From Arabidopsis thaliana (Eukaryota; Streptophyta; Magnoliopsida; Brassicales; Brassicaceae): DNA of 64,000 nt. This document shows, piece by piece, positions 48,526 through 59,647 of the stretch (positions are counted from its first letter, which is position 1; each line of letters begins with the position of its first letter). The stretch is from contig NC_003070.9 of the NCBI RefSeq assembly GCF_000001735.4, forward strand, positions 4,774,001-4,838,000, read 5' to 3'. The notes under the pieces were generated by a model. That model did not search any database and was not told where the DNA came from. It saw nothing but the letters and a program-made list of their open reading frames with translations. Both the position numbers and the translations under genes were made by a program.

Positions 48526-50218
48526 ATGTATCACATCTTTCAGATCTCCAGCGAAGTTTTCAGAGCTTTTGGTTTGAAGATGAAGATTCTGCTAACACTA
48601 GTCTTTAGTGGCTTACTAATTTGGTCTGTAGTGTTAGTTTCATTCTCAAACGACTTCAACAACCAACTTCTTGTTGCTACTTCCAACGGTAAATAAAATC
48701 ATCTATCTTTTGTTTAACTCAAGAATTGTCAGAATTGCTGCTTATGACTTTCTATTTCTTGTAACAGTTTCAAGGGAATCCGAAACACCGAGAGATAGAC
48801 TGATCGGAGGGCTTTTAACCGCGGATTTCGATGAAGGTTCTTGCTTGAGTAGGTATCAGCAATCTTTGTTGTACCGGAAGGCTTCACCGTACAAGCCTTC
48901 GGAATATCTTGTCTCTAAGCTTAGAAGTTACGAGAAGCTTCACAAGCGTTGCGGTCCAGGCACGGATGCTTACAAGAAAGCAACAGAGATTCTTGGTCAT
49001 GATGATGAGAATTATGCAAGCAAATCTGTTGGTGAATGCAGATACATTGTGTGGGTTGCGGTTTACGGGCTTGGAAACAGAATACTTACTCTTGCCTCTG
49101 TCTTCCTCTACGCTCTCTTGACAGAGAGAGTTGTTCTTGTTGATCAAAGCAAAGATATAAGTGATCTCTTCTGCGAGCCGTTTCCAGGTACTTCATGGTT
49201 ACTTCCTCTTGAATTCCCATTGATGAAGCAGATTGATGGCTACAACAAGGGATACTCTCGTTGTTACGGAACAATGTTGAACAATCAAGCCATCAACTCC
49301 ACTTTGATCCCGCCGCATCTGTATCTTCATATTCTTCATGATTCAAGGGATAATGATAAGATGTTCTTCTGTCAAAAGGATCAATCTTTAGTGGACAAAG
49401 TCCCTTGGTTGATTGTCAAAGCCAATGTCTACTTTGTCCCATCTTTATGGTTGAATCCAACTTTCCAAACCGAACTAATGAAGCTGTTCCCGCAGAAAGA
49501 AGCCGTCTTTCACCATCTCGCTCGGTATCTTTTTCACCCGACGAATCAAGTTTGGGGCTTGATCACAAGATCCTACAATGCCTACTTATCAAGAGCAGAC
49601 GAGACGCTTGGTATTCAGATACGGGTATTCAGCGATCGAGCTGGATATTTTCAGCATGTAATGGATCAGGTCGTAGCTTGTACACGAAGAGAGAACCTTT
49701 TGCCTGAACCAGCTGCACAAGAAGAACCAAAAGTCAATATATCAAGAAGCCAGAAACTTAAAGCTGTTCTTGTCACATCTTTGTATCCAGAGTACTCTGA
49801 AACCTTAAAGAACATGTATTGGGAACGACCGAGTTCAACAGGGGAGATCATTGAAGTTTATCAGCCAAGTGGAGAAAGGGTTCAACAAACAGACAAGAAG
49901 CTACACGACCAAAAGGCGCTCGCCGAGATGTATCTTCTAAGTCTAACTGATAAAATAGTCACAAGTGCAAGGTCTACATTTGGATATGTTGCTCATAGTC
50001 TTGGAGGATTAAAGCCATGGTTACTCTATCAGCCAACAGGTCCTACAGCTCCTGATCCACCGTGTATTCAATCCACGTCGATGGACCCTTGTCACCTTAC
50101 TCCTCCGTCTCATGGATGTGAACCCGAATGGGGAACTAACTCCGGGAAGGTAGTTCCTTTTGTAAGGCATTGTGAGGATCGTGGGAACGATGGTCTTAAG
50201 CTATTTGATGAGTTATAG
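48526..50218 (+). CDS. FUT6: GT37 fucosyltransferase acting on arabinogalactan proteins
   Basis: Two exons, 48526-48688 and 48768-50218, give 537 residues. The ATG at 48526 adds 18 residues (MYHIFQISSEVFRAFGLK) before an in-frame ATG at 48580. The second ATG aligns with the FUT7, FUT8 and FUT9 starts, so either may be used; 519 residues would result from the second. A membrane anchor follows (ILLTLVFSGLLIWSVVLVSF), then LIGGLLTADFDEGSCLSRY, GLGNRILTLASVFLYALL, RYLFHPTNQVWGL, LGIQIRVF and FGYVAHSLGGLKPW. FUT6 and FUT4 are reported to add alpha-1,2-fucose to arabinogalactan proteins in the Golgi. The family motifs are intact; the paralogue name rests on gene order and length. Confidence 0.94.
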
Positions 50219-50970
50219 ATCTTCTTTAATATAGCTGATTCAATAGGATTGTGAGTTATTGAAACAGAGAATCTTTGATGAATTCTTCTGATTGCATGTA
50301 ATAATCAAATTTTAATCTTTGTTTCTTTAGAGTCGTCTATAATAATCATTATTAGTGTCCTGGTTCAGTTTTTAATTAAACACACAAATAAGAGAATCAT
50401 ATTTTCATGCTTAATGAATACCTTAACAGTTTACAGTTTCATCCTCTGTATTAATATGTTAATGCACAGAAACAATTAGTTGTTAAAAACATTTACAAGG
50501 CTTGTTTGCTTTATTATAATAACTCTGTACATTTACTTACAATTCAAAATCAATAAGGCTCCTGTAGCCCTGTGTCTGAGAGCTTTGAAAATCCTCTGTT
50601 TCAGAGTTTCTTAATCCTCGTCCTTCTTGGTGAGGTTCGTGCTTTACCTGAATTCCTGCAGCAGTAGTGTTGTAGATTAAGAAATTAGGCGATTTCATTT
50701 CAAATCTTCTCACATTTAAAAGTATACGAACCAAGAAAACATCATTTAGTAAATGTGAAAACATAAAACTAGTTTCTACCTTTATGATTCCTCTGTTCTC
50801 AAGCTCGTGGTTCCTTCGTTGTCTTTTTCTTTCCCGAGGAAGAAGTGCATTGACATGAAATGAGCTCACATCCTCATTTACGCGTTGCAGATCCCAAATT
50901 TATTGTCAACTGATAAAGAACTCTGTTCTCAATACCTATAACCGTGTTTCCACATTCTCACTTTGACCTT
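50219..50970. other. Region between FUT6 and the PPR pseudogene
   Basis: FUT6 3' UTR to about 50400, then AT-rich DNA. The minus-strand stretch 50537-50869 is open in frame and might be a 3' extension of the PPR locus, but it lacks PPR repeats and family motifs. Confidence 0.4.
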
Positions 50971-53363
50971 TTAGATATAGGCTCTCTTCATAAATTCTTG
51001 GATCACTTTTTTAGATCGAAGTCTCTTGGCCTTTAATATAGCATACTGTACTGTAGACAGGGAAGCTGTAGTTGGCTCAATGCCCTTTCCCCACATCTCT
51101 TGGATAAGTGTGACCGCCTTATGTACGAATCCATTCCTACAACAACTAGCTATTAGTGCTGTGTAAGGCACAACATCAGGCTCCAATCCACTTTCAATCA
51201 TTTCAGCAAAAATTCTTTCTGCCTCTTGAAGATCCTGAATCTTGCACTGCTGAGCAATTAAAAACGTGTAGTAGACAACGTCTGGTTTAACATCAAAGGC
51301 CTTCATTTCCCTCTTCGTATCAAACTTTGGAATATTGAGCAAAACTGTGCATGTTACCACATCAGGTTTGATTCCCATTGTCTTCATCCTTATAAAAAGA
51401 GCATAGGCTTCCTTCAGCTCGTTTAACCGGCAGTATGTGTTAATGACTGTAAAAGTGTACAAATCAGGGATCATTCCTCTAGCAACTAAAACATTAAATT
51501 CTGCCGGGCTTCTCTCACATTATTAACTCGACACCAAGCACCAATTAGCTTTCCATACATGCTCTTCTCAGGTTCGACTCCAAGTTCCCACATTCTTTCC
51601 AGTAACTCTTGAGCTTTGCTGATATAATCATTCTCGGCGCAAAGACTAGTGAATAGTGTGAAATACACACTCTTGGGTAGAGGACATTCCAGACTAATGA
51701 ATCGTTCAAAGGCCTGATCAAGACAGCCAGCTTCACAATAGCCTTTCACCATACTTGCATCATTTTCCCGAGATTTATGTTCCAATCTCTCATAAAAAGC
51801 TTCAGCCTCGTCTAGTTTATCTGCAACAATCAGGCCTTCAATGACCATGTTGTGTGTAACAGAAGTGGGTTCTACACCCCGATCTTCCATTAGTTTCAGC
51901 GAATGCCTCTTGTACAAGACCATTCCTAGCCAATCCACCAGCAAATACGTTATATATAACAATATCAGGTGTTTTACCTGTCCCGTCCATTTCAATCATC
52001 AAATTAAAGGCATCAAAACATTAACCTTGAAGACAGCAACCACCTATCAATGTCGTGTAGTTGATGACATCAGGAGCTATTCCTTTACCCGTCATTTCTC
52101 GGAACAAGCTTCCTCTACTTTGCCAAGCTTTCCCAAAGCACCAAATGCAACATTGTAGCAAACCTTATCAAGAGAAATGTTCATCTCTCTAAACTCTTTA
52201 AACAGATCAAAAGCTTCCGAGAAATTTCCCATCTGACAAATGCATTGAAGGATTGAGCTTACAATCACACAATGTATTCTTTTTCTTTTCTTCACCATTT
52301 TGTTAAAAAAATCCAAAGCTTAGATATATTCAGATTCTTGCGATATCCCTCAATTATGGACGAGTTAAAATAGACATCCGGATCAATCCCAAGTTCCTCC
52401 ATGTCAAGAACAGCTTTTTTAGCCTCTTCTATTCTCATCTCATTACATAAACCACGAACCACTCTGCGATATGCAATTCCAAGATCACTCTTATCCACCA
52501 GAATATTTGCGTCCCTCAATGGTTGGAGTACAAGATTAGCTATACCTGCCATCTGATTTAAACAGAGTCCTTCAATGAAATTCATATAAAACACACTACA
52601 TTTCCTAGGCTCTGAATTTAACAGTCTACTAAGAAGCTTCTCTACTCCTTTTGTATCCTCATTCCTACACAATGCTTGAACCACAAGCACATAAGTATTT
52701 GCATCCGCATCCAGCCCCAGCCGCTCTATTTGCATGAAAGTAGCCACAGCCATATTGTTTTCTCCAGAAGCAATCATACGGTTCATCAAAAAACTCAATG
52801 CTTGTATATCTGGAACACACCCTAGGGGACTAGTCTGGAAAAATATATCGATAGCTTGGTCAAACATATCAAGATTAGCATAGGCTTTAACCAAGGCACT
52901 GGAGAGCCTGCTCAACAACAGCAATGACCCTTTTCCCTCCTCTTCTGCTTCTCCAACGGCCTTTAACAGATCCATGACACTGAATCCGCGTCCTTTATCT
53001 CCTTTTCTAACGAGTTCCACTAGAAAATTATTCAATTTCTGATCCAAACCACAACCAAAAACGATTCTGATAACAGTTGCATAAGCTTGGACACTAGGCA
53101 AAAAAGTCACATTTCTTTCCATTCGTTTCAGAAACGATAAAGCAAGATAAGGATCATCTTTCAAACTAGCTAAAACTCGAAGAAGCTCAATTTCTTTAAA
53201 TTCCAAATGCTTTACAATCAAAGTTACCTTCTTTCACTTGCTCCGAGTATGAGATTATCGGGTTCGCCCGGGAAAGTGCAGGAACCACGTACAATCGCGA
53301 CGAGGGTGCTCTTCGAATCAATCCTCTCACATGCGAGAGTAATGAAATCGGGATAACCCGCAT
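50971..53363 (-). pseudogene. PPR protein pseudogene (P-type repeats, several frameshifts)
   Basis: The minus strand holds a near full-length PPR gene in pieces. A start with an organelle-targeting look (MRVIPISLLSHVRGLIRRAP, from 53363) runs to a frame break near 53200. The largest piece (about 53221-52292) has P-type PPRs such as GLDADANTYVLVVQALCRN and GIDPDVYFNSSIIEGYRKN. The frame breaks again near 52310 (continuing NKMVKKRKRIHCVIV), near 52105 (LFREMTGKGIAPDVINYTTL), at an in-frame TAA near 52023 (LQG-stop-CFDAF), near 51910 and near 51500 (GMIPDLYTFTVINTYC). The last piece ends at 50971. The repeat order resembles Arabidopsis PPR proteins such as At2g26790 (from memory). Five frame changes and a stop rule out a working protein unless many introns are invoked, unusual for this family. 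Confidence 0.85.
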
Positions 53364-53960
53364 GAGATATTTTCCGATCTTGTGGCTGCCGGGAAAAAAA
53401 CCCTAGCAGAGGCTAATTCCGACGACGATTAGCATCAGAGATTTTCTCACTTATCGGAGGGTTTTTACACCGACACCGAACCGACTCCAACCAAATATAA
53501 AAATAAATTTGAACCAAAACCGGTTAACGCGGTCGTACTCTAATTGTGTGTACCAACTTTTTTAGCTTAAAAGCGCATTAGTGTCTTTAATAATATTTAA
53601 AACATTAATCAAATGTGTTGGTTCTTTAAATTGGAGATACTTCTTAAAAATGTCTCTATCAAACATTTATGACGTGGTGTCTTTATTTTGTAGACATTCA
53701 AAAATTAAAATAATAATTTCTTTTTTATATATTATATTTTAAGTTTGGAAAGACATTCTCTTTATATGTGCAGTGAAATACTCTTTTGTTTCCTTTGAAT
53801 TCGCCATAAATTAAAAAAGAACTATTATAAAATGGTTTAAAATTTGATAATGATAGTTGGTACTTGGTAACAACAAGTTTGGGTTTGGTAAAAAAACCAA
53901 AAAAAAAAGTTTGGGATTGGTCAAAATAAATTCAACATTGCTTCTTAATGAGATAAGAAG
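53364..53960. other. Intergenic: PPR pseudogene upstream and FUT8 promoter
   Basis: AT-rich, no coding signal. A remnant leader of the PPR locus probably occupies the first ~100 bases (CCCTAGCAGAGGCTAATTCC on +). The rest is FUT8 upstream DNA. Confidence 0.55.
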
Positions 53961-55587
53961 ATGAAGGTCGTGATAACAGTCGTCACTTGTTTATTTCTTT
54001 TGTCAGTGATGCAACTCTCATTCTTCAATATTTTCAATTACCAGCTTCTGGATGCTACAACCAACGGTAAAATCTTTAATCTTTAGGTCTTGCTGTTGTT
54101 ACTCAAGTTTTCTCCTTTGACTCAATATTTCATTTTTCTTAGGTTCAAAGGATTCCAGGAAATCAAAGGATAAACTGTTAGGAGGGCTTTTAACAGCTGA
54201 TTTTGATGAAGATTCTTGCTTGAGTAGGTATGAGTCTTCCTTGTATCGCAAGCCTTCACCATACAAACCATCCAGATATCTCGTCTCTAAGCTTAGAAGC
54301 TATGAGATGCTTCACAAGCGTTGCGGTCCAGGCACAGAAGCTTACAAGAAAGCAACGGAGATTCTTGGTCATGATGATGAGAATCATTCAACCAAATCTG
54401 TTGGTGAATGCAGATACATTGTGTGGATTGCTGTTTATGGGCTAGGAAACAGAATACTTACTCTTGCTTCTCTGTTTCTCTATGCTCTCTTGACTGACAG
54501 AATCATGCTTGTTGACCAACGTACGGACATAAGTGACCTCTTCTGTGAGCCTTTTCCAGGTACTTCCTGGCTACTCCCTCTGGATTTTCCACTAACAGAT
54601 CAATTAGATAGCTTCAACAAGGAATCTCCGCGCTGTTACGGAACAATGTTGAAGAATCATGCCATTAACTCAACTACAACAGAAAGCATCATCCCCTCGT
54701 ACCTCTGTCTTTATCTTATTCACGATTACGACGATTATGATAAGATGTTCTTCTGTGAAAGTGACCAAATTCTCATCAGGCAAGTCCCTTGGTTGGTCTT
54801 CAACTCGAATCTTTACTTTATCCCATCTCTATGGTTGATCCCTTCTTTTCAGTCAGAATTAAGCAAGCTATTCCCACAGAAAGAAACCGTCTTTCACCAT
54901 TTGGCTCGCTATCTTTTTCACCCGACTAACCAAGTTTGGGGCATGATCACAAGATCCTATAATGGTTATTTATCAAGAGCTGATGAGAGACTTGGGATTC
55001 AAGTACGAGTTTTTAGCAAGCCGGCTGGATATTTCCAACATGTCATGGACCAGATCTTAGCCTGTACACAAAGAGAGAAACTATTACCTGAAGTGTTTGT
55101 CTTAGAAACACAAGTCACTAACACATCAAGAAGCTCGAAACTTAAAGCTGTTCTTGTCACTTCTCTTTACCCAGAGTACTCGGAGATTCTAAGGCAAATG
55201 TATTGGAAAGGCCCGAGTTCAACAGGAGAGATAATACAAATTTACCAACCAAGTCAAGAAATATATCAGCAAACAGACAATAAGCTTCATGACCAAAAGG
55301 CACTCGCTGAGATATATCTCTTAAGTTTAACGGATTACATTGTCACGAGCGACTCGTCTACGTTCGGATACGTTGCTCAAGGTCTTGGAGGATTAAAGCC
55401 ATGGATACTCTACAAGCCAAAGAACCACACAGCTCCTGAGCCACCATGTGTTCGTGCCGTGTCAATGGAGCCATGTTTCCTTAGAGCTCCACTCTATGGT
55501 TGTCAAGCTAAGAAAGTGAACATCACCCCTTTTGTTATGTATTGTGAGGATCGGATCACGGGTCTTAAGCTAGTTGATTCAAATTAG
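53961..55587 (+). CDS. FUT8: GT37 fucosyltransferase
   Basis: Two exons, 53961-54066 and 54143-55587, give 516 residues with this start. Exon 1 encodes the membrane anchor (VITVVTCLFLLSVMQLSFF). The catalytic domain keeps LLGGLLTADFDEDSCLSRY, GLGNRILTLASLFLYALL, RYLFHPTNQVWGM, LGIQVRVF and FGYVAQGLGGLKPW. A small insertion (TTTESIIPSY) distinguishes it from FUT7, and the C-terminal tail is shorter. The substrate is unknown. It is separated from FUT6 by the PPR pseudogene, so the tandem array is interrupted. No disabling change is visible. Confidence 0.92.
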
Positions 55588-56296
55588 AAATCAAATTTTT
55601 TTATTACTTTGTGTTGTTTGATCTGAAATCCACTAGCTTTTATTTTTGTGTGTGTACTTGGATCACTAAATTCAAAGTTTTATTTATTAATTTAATGATT
55701 TCTATATAGTAGTTTAAATTTAAATAATTATAACATGCCTTTCTTCAAGATTTTTTTCCTTCACTTTGGCGAAGAATGATAACTCCAACTACTACAAAGA
55801 AAAAACCTTACTACAAATTAAGTGATATTGAAATCACTAAAAACACTTCTCAAACAATATATGGGAGTCATTTCATATGGTTTATAGAAATTATATTTAG
55901 TTATAAATTTTAGTGAATACAAATTTACATATTATATTCCACAAAAGTAAATATAATTTTTAGTAATTAAAAGTGTATTAAATTTTGGAAACATATTATT
56001 GAATCATAAATAGTGATATATATACAGTATTCTCTTCCATAAAATCATTTTAGTATTACTAAAAGTTGTTTCAAAATAAAAAAAATTAACATAGTAATTA
56101 TTAAACATTGGCATGCAAATAAACTGATTATTAAATTAGATCTCTTAACATGTCTTTTTAGTACTACAAGTTAGTACCTAAGATTTCAAATGATTCATGC
56201 AAACCTATAAGATATCTTTCACCTCGTGATGACCATAACATGAAACCATAAATCTATGCAACAAAGTAGAAAACAGGAAGAAAACATATCTCCAAT
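55588..56296. other. Intergenic region between FUT8 and FUT9
   Basis: AT-rich. A block at 55795-55860 (CTACTACAAAGAAAAAACC, TTAAGTGATATTGAAATCAC) resembles short motifs in the 40.8-41.0 kb region on the other strand, perhaps a decayed miniature element. The end is the FUT9 promoter. Confidence 0.45.
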
Positions 56297-57915
56297 ATGA
56301 TAAAGCTCACGATAGCAATCGCCACTTGCTTAGTACTTTGCTTGGTGCTACTACTACCATCCTCCAACATATCCTACCGCCACAAGTATGATCTTCCAAC
56401 CAACGGTAACAAGATCCTTCAATTTTTGGGGTTAATTTATTTCAAATAAAGAGAAATGCTCACTTTCTTTCATGTTGAAAAGGTTTAAATGATTCTGAAC
56501 AACAAAGTGAGAAACTGCTAGGAGGGCTTCTTGCTACAGGGTTTGAAGAGAAATCTTGCTTAAGTAGGTATGATCAGTCTATGAGCAAGCCTTCACCATA
56601 CAAACCATCTAGACATATTGTTTCTAAGCTTAGAAGCTACGAGATGCTTCACAAGCGTTGCGGGCCTGGCACAAAAGCTTACAAGAGAGCTACAAAGCAG
56701 CTTGGTCACAATGAATTAAGCAGCTCTGGTGATGAATGTCGGTATGTAGTGTGGATGCCTATGTTTGGTCTAGGAAACAGAATGCTTTCTCTGGTTTCTG
56801 TCTTCCTCTATGCTCTCTTGACAGATAGAGTCATGCTTGTTGACCAACGGAACGATATAACTGACCTCTTCTGCGAGCCTTTCCCCGAAACTTCCTGGTT
56901 ACTTCCTCTAGATTTTCCATTGAATGATCAGTTAGATAGCTTCAACAGGGAACACTCGCGATGTTACGGAACAATGTTGAAGAATCATGGCATTAACTCA
57001 ACTTCAATAATACCGTCACATCTTTATCTTGATATTTTCCATGATTCCAGGGATCATGACAAAAAGTTCTTCTGTGAAGAAGATCAAGCTTTCCTTGATA
57101 AAGTCACTTGGCTCGTCGTGAAATCCAACCTTTACTTTGTTCCATCTCTATGGATGATCCCTAGTTTCCAAACCAAACTCATCAAACTATTCCCACAGAA
57201 AGAAACCGTCTTTCACCATTTGGCTCGCTATCTTTTTCACCCGACAAACCAAGTTTGGGGTATGGTCACTAGATCATACAATGCCTACTTATCAAGAGCA
57301 GACGAGAGACTTGGGATTCAAGTACGAGTTTTTAGCAAGCCAGTTGGATATTTTCAACATGTAATGGACCAGATCTTAGCCTGTACACAAAGAGAGAAAC
57401 TTTTGCCTGAACTGGCCACACCATAATCACAAGTCACTAATTCATCAAGAAGCCCGAAACTTAAAGCTGTCTTGGTCACATCTCTGCATCCAGAGTACTC
57501 TGATCACCTAAAGAACATGTTTTTGGAACAAGCAAGTTCGACAGGAGAAACAATAGAAGTTTATCAGCCAAGTGGAGAAAAGATTCAACAAACAGACAAG
57601 AAGCTTCACGACCAAAAGGCACTCGCCGAGATCTATCTCCTTAGCCTAACCGATGAACTTGTGACAAGCACAAGGTCTACATTTGGATATGTAGCTCAAG
57701 GTCTTGGAGGGTTAAAGCCATGGATACTCTACGAGCCAAGGGACAAGAAAACTCCAAACCCACCATGTGTTAGGGCCATGTCGATGGAGCCTTGTTTTCT
57801 TAGAGCTCCGCTCCATGGTTGTCAAGCTAAGACAATCAAAATCCCTCCTTTTGTTAGGATTTGTGAAGATTGGAAAACAGGGCTGAAGCTAGTTGATGTT
57901 TCAGATGAACTTTGA
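56297..57915 (+). CDS. FUT9: GT37 fucosyltransferase interrupted by an in-frame stop
   Basis: Exons 56297-56405 and 56483-57915 align along the whole length of FUT7/FUT8, with anchor (IAIATCLVLCLVLLLPSS), LLGGLLATGFEEKSCLSRY, GLGNRMLSLVSVFLYALL, RYLFHPTNQVWGM and LGIQVRVF. At codon 351 (57424-57426) the frame hits TAA: LLPELATP-stop-SQVTNSS, where paralogues continue LLPEFAAQEEAQVTN. The frame is open again to the normal TGA, with 162 further residues including FGYVAQGLGGLKPW, so a single-base change (for example GAA to TAA) would explain it. Translation as read gives a 350-residue protein lacking the last third of the catalytic domain. A gene model could only avoid the stop by an extra small intron around 57400-57430, which no paralogue needs. 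Treat it as a probable null or recent pseudogene in this accession. Confidence 0.85.
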
Positions 57916-58517
57916 TTGTTGTAAGAATTCATCTTCTTTTATGTTTTTGAATAAATAAATAAAAACCTTCTTCTATGTTCATCATTGTTCCTAGCCCTAC
58001 AATTCCTAATCAAGAACTGGAACTGATCATCAAATTGTTTATTACCTTTAGAAATCTATCTGATCTCGGTGAATACTATCTATCGTCGCTGCTTACAACA
58101 CCCACCGTCTTTTGATTCCAAAATCGGTGAGTCAGATCGCGAGTCGAGTTAGGATAAACTCGCTAGGGTTTGTCGTCGTCAACTAAAAACATGAGCACGT
58201 GATTAGCAAATAAGCCCCTGAACTATTAATTATCTTTTATAATTTCTACAAAAGTATGTTAATTTAAAATTGAACCTGATTCTCGATGGGTTAAGTAAAG
58301 TGATGGGTTAATATGTTACATTCTGAAGTTTAATTACTTATCTAATTAACCTGAAATAATAAAATAAGATTTGGTACAAAATCCAAACAAATATTACAGC
58401 ACAAGTGATGACATTTTTTTTCTTTTTCTGAGAAGGCTGATAAGCTAGGGAATATTATTGGTTCGTATATATTATCGGAGCCTAAATCTATTTTTGGGTC
58501 GTTTAAGTCTTTGATGT
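57916..58517. other. Intergenic: FUT9 3' UTR and beyond
   Basis: FUT9 3' UTR to about 58000. A less AT-rich patch at 58070-58200 reads on the minus strand like a gene leader (AAACCCTAGCGAGTTTATCC), with no coding sequence attached. The rest is AT-rich. Confidence 0.4.
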
Positions 58518-58764
58518 TTATATAAACTTGAGAGATTTGCCGGCATGCAGATTCATGCTCAGTTTAATCTTTCTTAATCATCTGTCGCTTATAGGCTTGT
58601 ATAGTCGTGGATGTTCAGCATCCACAGATTAATCTGGAGCTTTAAGATCTCTATCCACTGGTCCTAATAGGAATGAGAAGATTGAAATTCTCACTTTTGC
58701 GTCTATGCATTTATTTCACTCTATACGCTTCACATTGCACAATTCCCGTTGCTCCATATCTATT
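58518..58764 (-). pseudogene. Relic of the last DAO exon
   Basis: This minus-strand segment matches exon 3 of DAO2 (59648-59920) almost end to end. Shared blocks include TTATAGGCTTGTATAGTCG, GGATGTTCAGCATCCACA, GATCTCTATCCACTGGTCCT and GCTCCATATCTAT (plus-strand order). It begins before the exon's 5' border and ends near its stop codon. Right after the first codons (IWSN) a deletion shifts the frame into TGA and TAG stops. No other DAO exon is found nearby, so it is a truncated third copy. Confidence 0.85.
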
Positions 58765-59089
58765 TTAACCTTTGTCCAATGTTATAAAGAATAGCCTCCT
58801 CCGAGAGAATGGCGTAACAAATGACGTAAACCAAAGACATTCTCTCTCTCATCATTGATCAAATTAATTAAGTAGTTAATTCGACAAAGACGTTTCAACA
58901 AGCAGGAAAAAACAAATAGTATGTGAAAACTTAAAGGGTGAATCACGTGGGATTACGAGAGAAAGAGTCACGTTTATATCGAGACAGCTAAAACACCCAA
59001 CACCTACGAAAGACTTTTTTGCATGGTTGGTTCAATCTTCTTTCTTGCTAGATACGAGAGTATTTAATATCAATTAATAAAATATTATT

Positions 59090-59215
59090 TAAATGTCTAA
59101 AATTGATAAAACGCTCGTCTGGTTGGTGAGATATTGGAATGTGCTAAAACATTTTTCACGGGATTCGAGTCTCATTCGAAAAATAAATAACATCATTTTC
59201 CAAATTAAGAAAACC
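59090..59215 (+). mobile_element. SINE-like relic with pol III box A/B motifs
   Basis: TGGTTGGTGAGATATTGG (59120-59137) resembles a degenerate tRNA-type box A and GGATTCGAGTC (59161-59171) fits box B (GGTTCGANNC-like). Their spacing fits tRNA-derived plant SINEs. An A-rich stretch follows near 59178. The element is short and decayed; family not assigned. Confidence 0.35.
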
Positions 59216-59348
59216 TATGCTTTCTTGTTATTGAAGAAAGTGATAAGTTCTGACATGTATCTCTTGCGTATGACGGATTAAGTTCTGGCCAGACATTCAA
59301 GGTCCTGGCAGATTAATGCAGTCTCAACTACCGCACAGCTCTAGCTTG

Positions 59349-59390
59349 ACACACCATGTGTTAGGACCATGTTGATGGAGCCTTGTTTCC
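59349..59390 (+). pseudogene. Fragment of a FUT C-terminal coding region
   Basis: ACACCATGTGTTAGGACCAT and GTTGATGGAGCCTTGTTTCC (59351-59390) match FUT9 57762-57801 (CCACCATGTGTTAGGGCCAT, GTCGATGGAGCCTTGTTTTC), which encodes PPCVRAMSMEPCF. Only about 42 bases are retained, on the same strand as the FUT array and 1.4 kb beyond its last member. Confidence 0.75.
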
Positions 59391-59647
59391 ATTCTCCTAT
59401 GTCTTATCTTATTATATATAAGCCCTTGAATTATTGATTACATTTAATTATATTCATATATATAATACATTGTCTTATCATTGTAACTCGTATGCATGTA
59501 TATTCGAGCGGGATGACTGGAATAGAAAGCGTGCGTGATACTATAAGCACAACGAAATTTATTACATTATTCAGGGTAACAAAAAATAAAAATATGAGAA
59601 TTAAAATATTTGAAGACAGATATATGTTGGTACATTTAATAGTCCGC

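Noticed and set aside
50537..50869. Minus-strand 110-codon frame near the PPR locus as a separate gene
   Set aside because: No PPR repeat, no homology recognised and AT-rich composition; more likely flank or UTR of the pseudogene.
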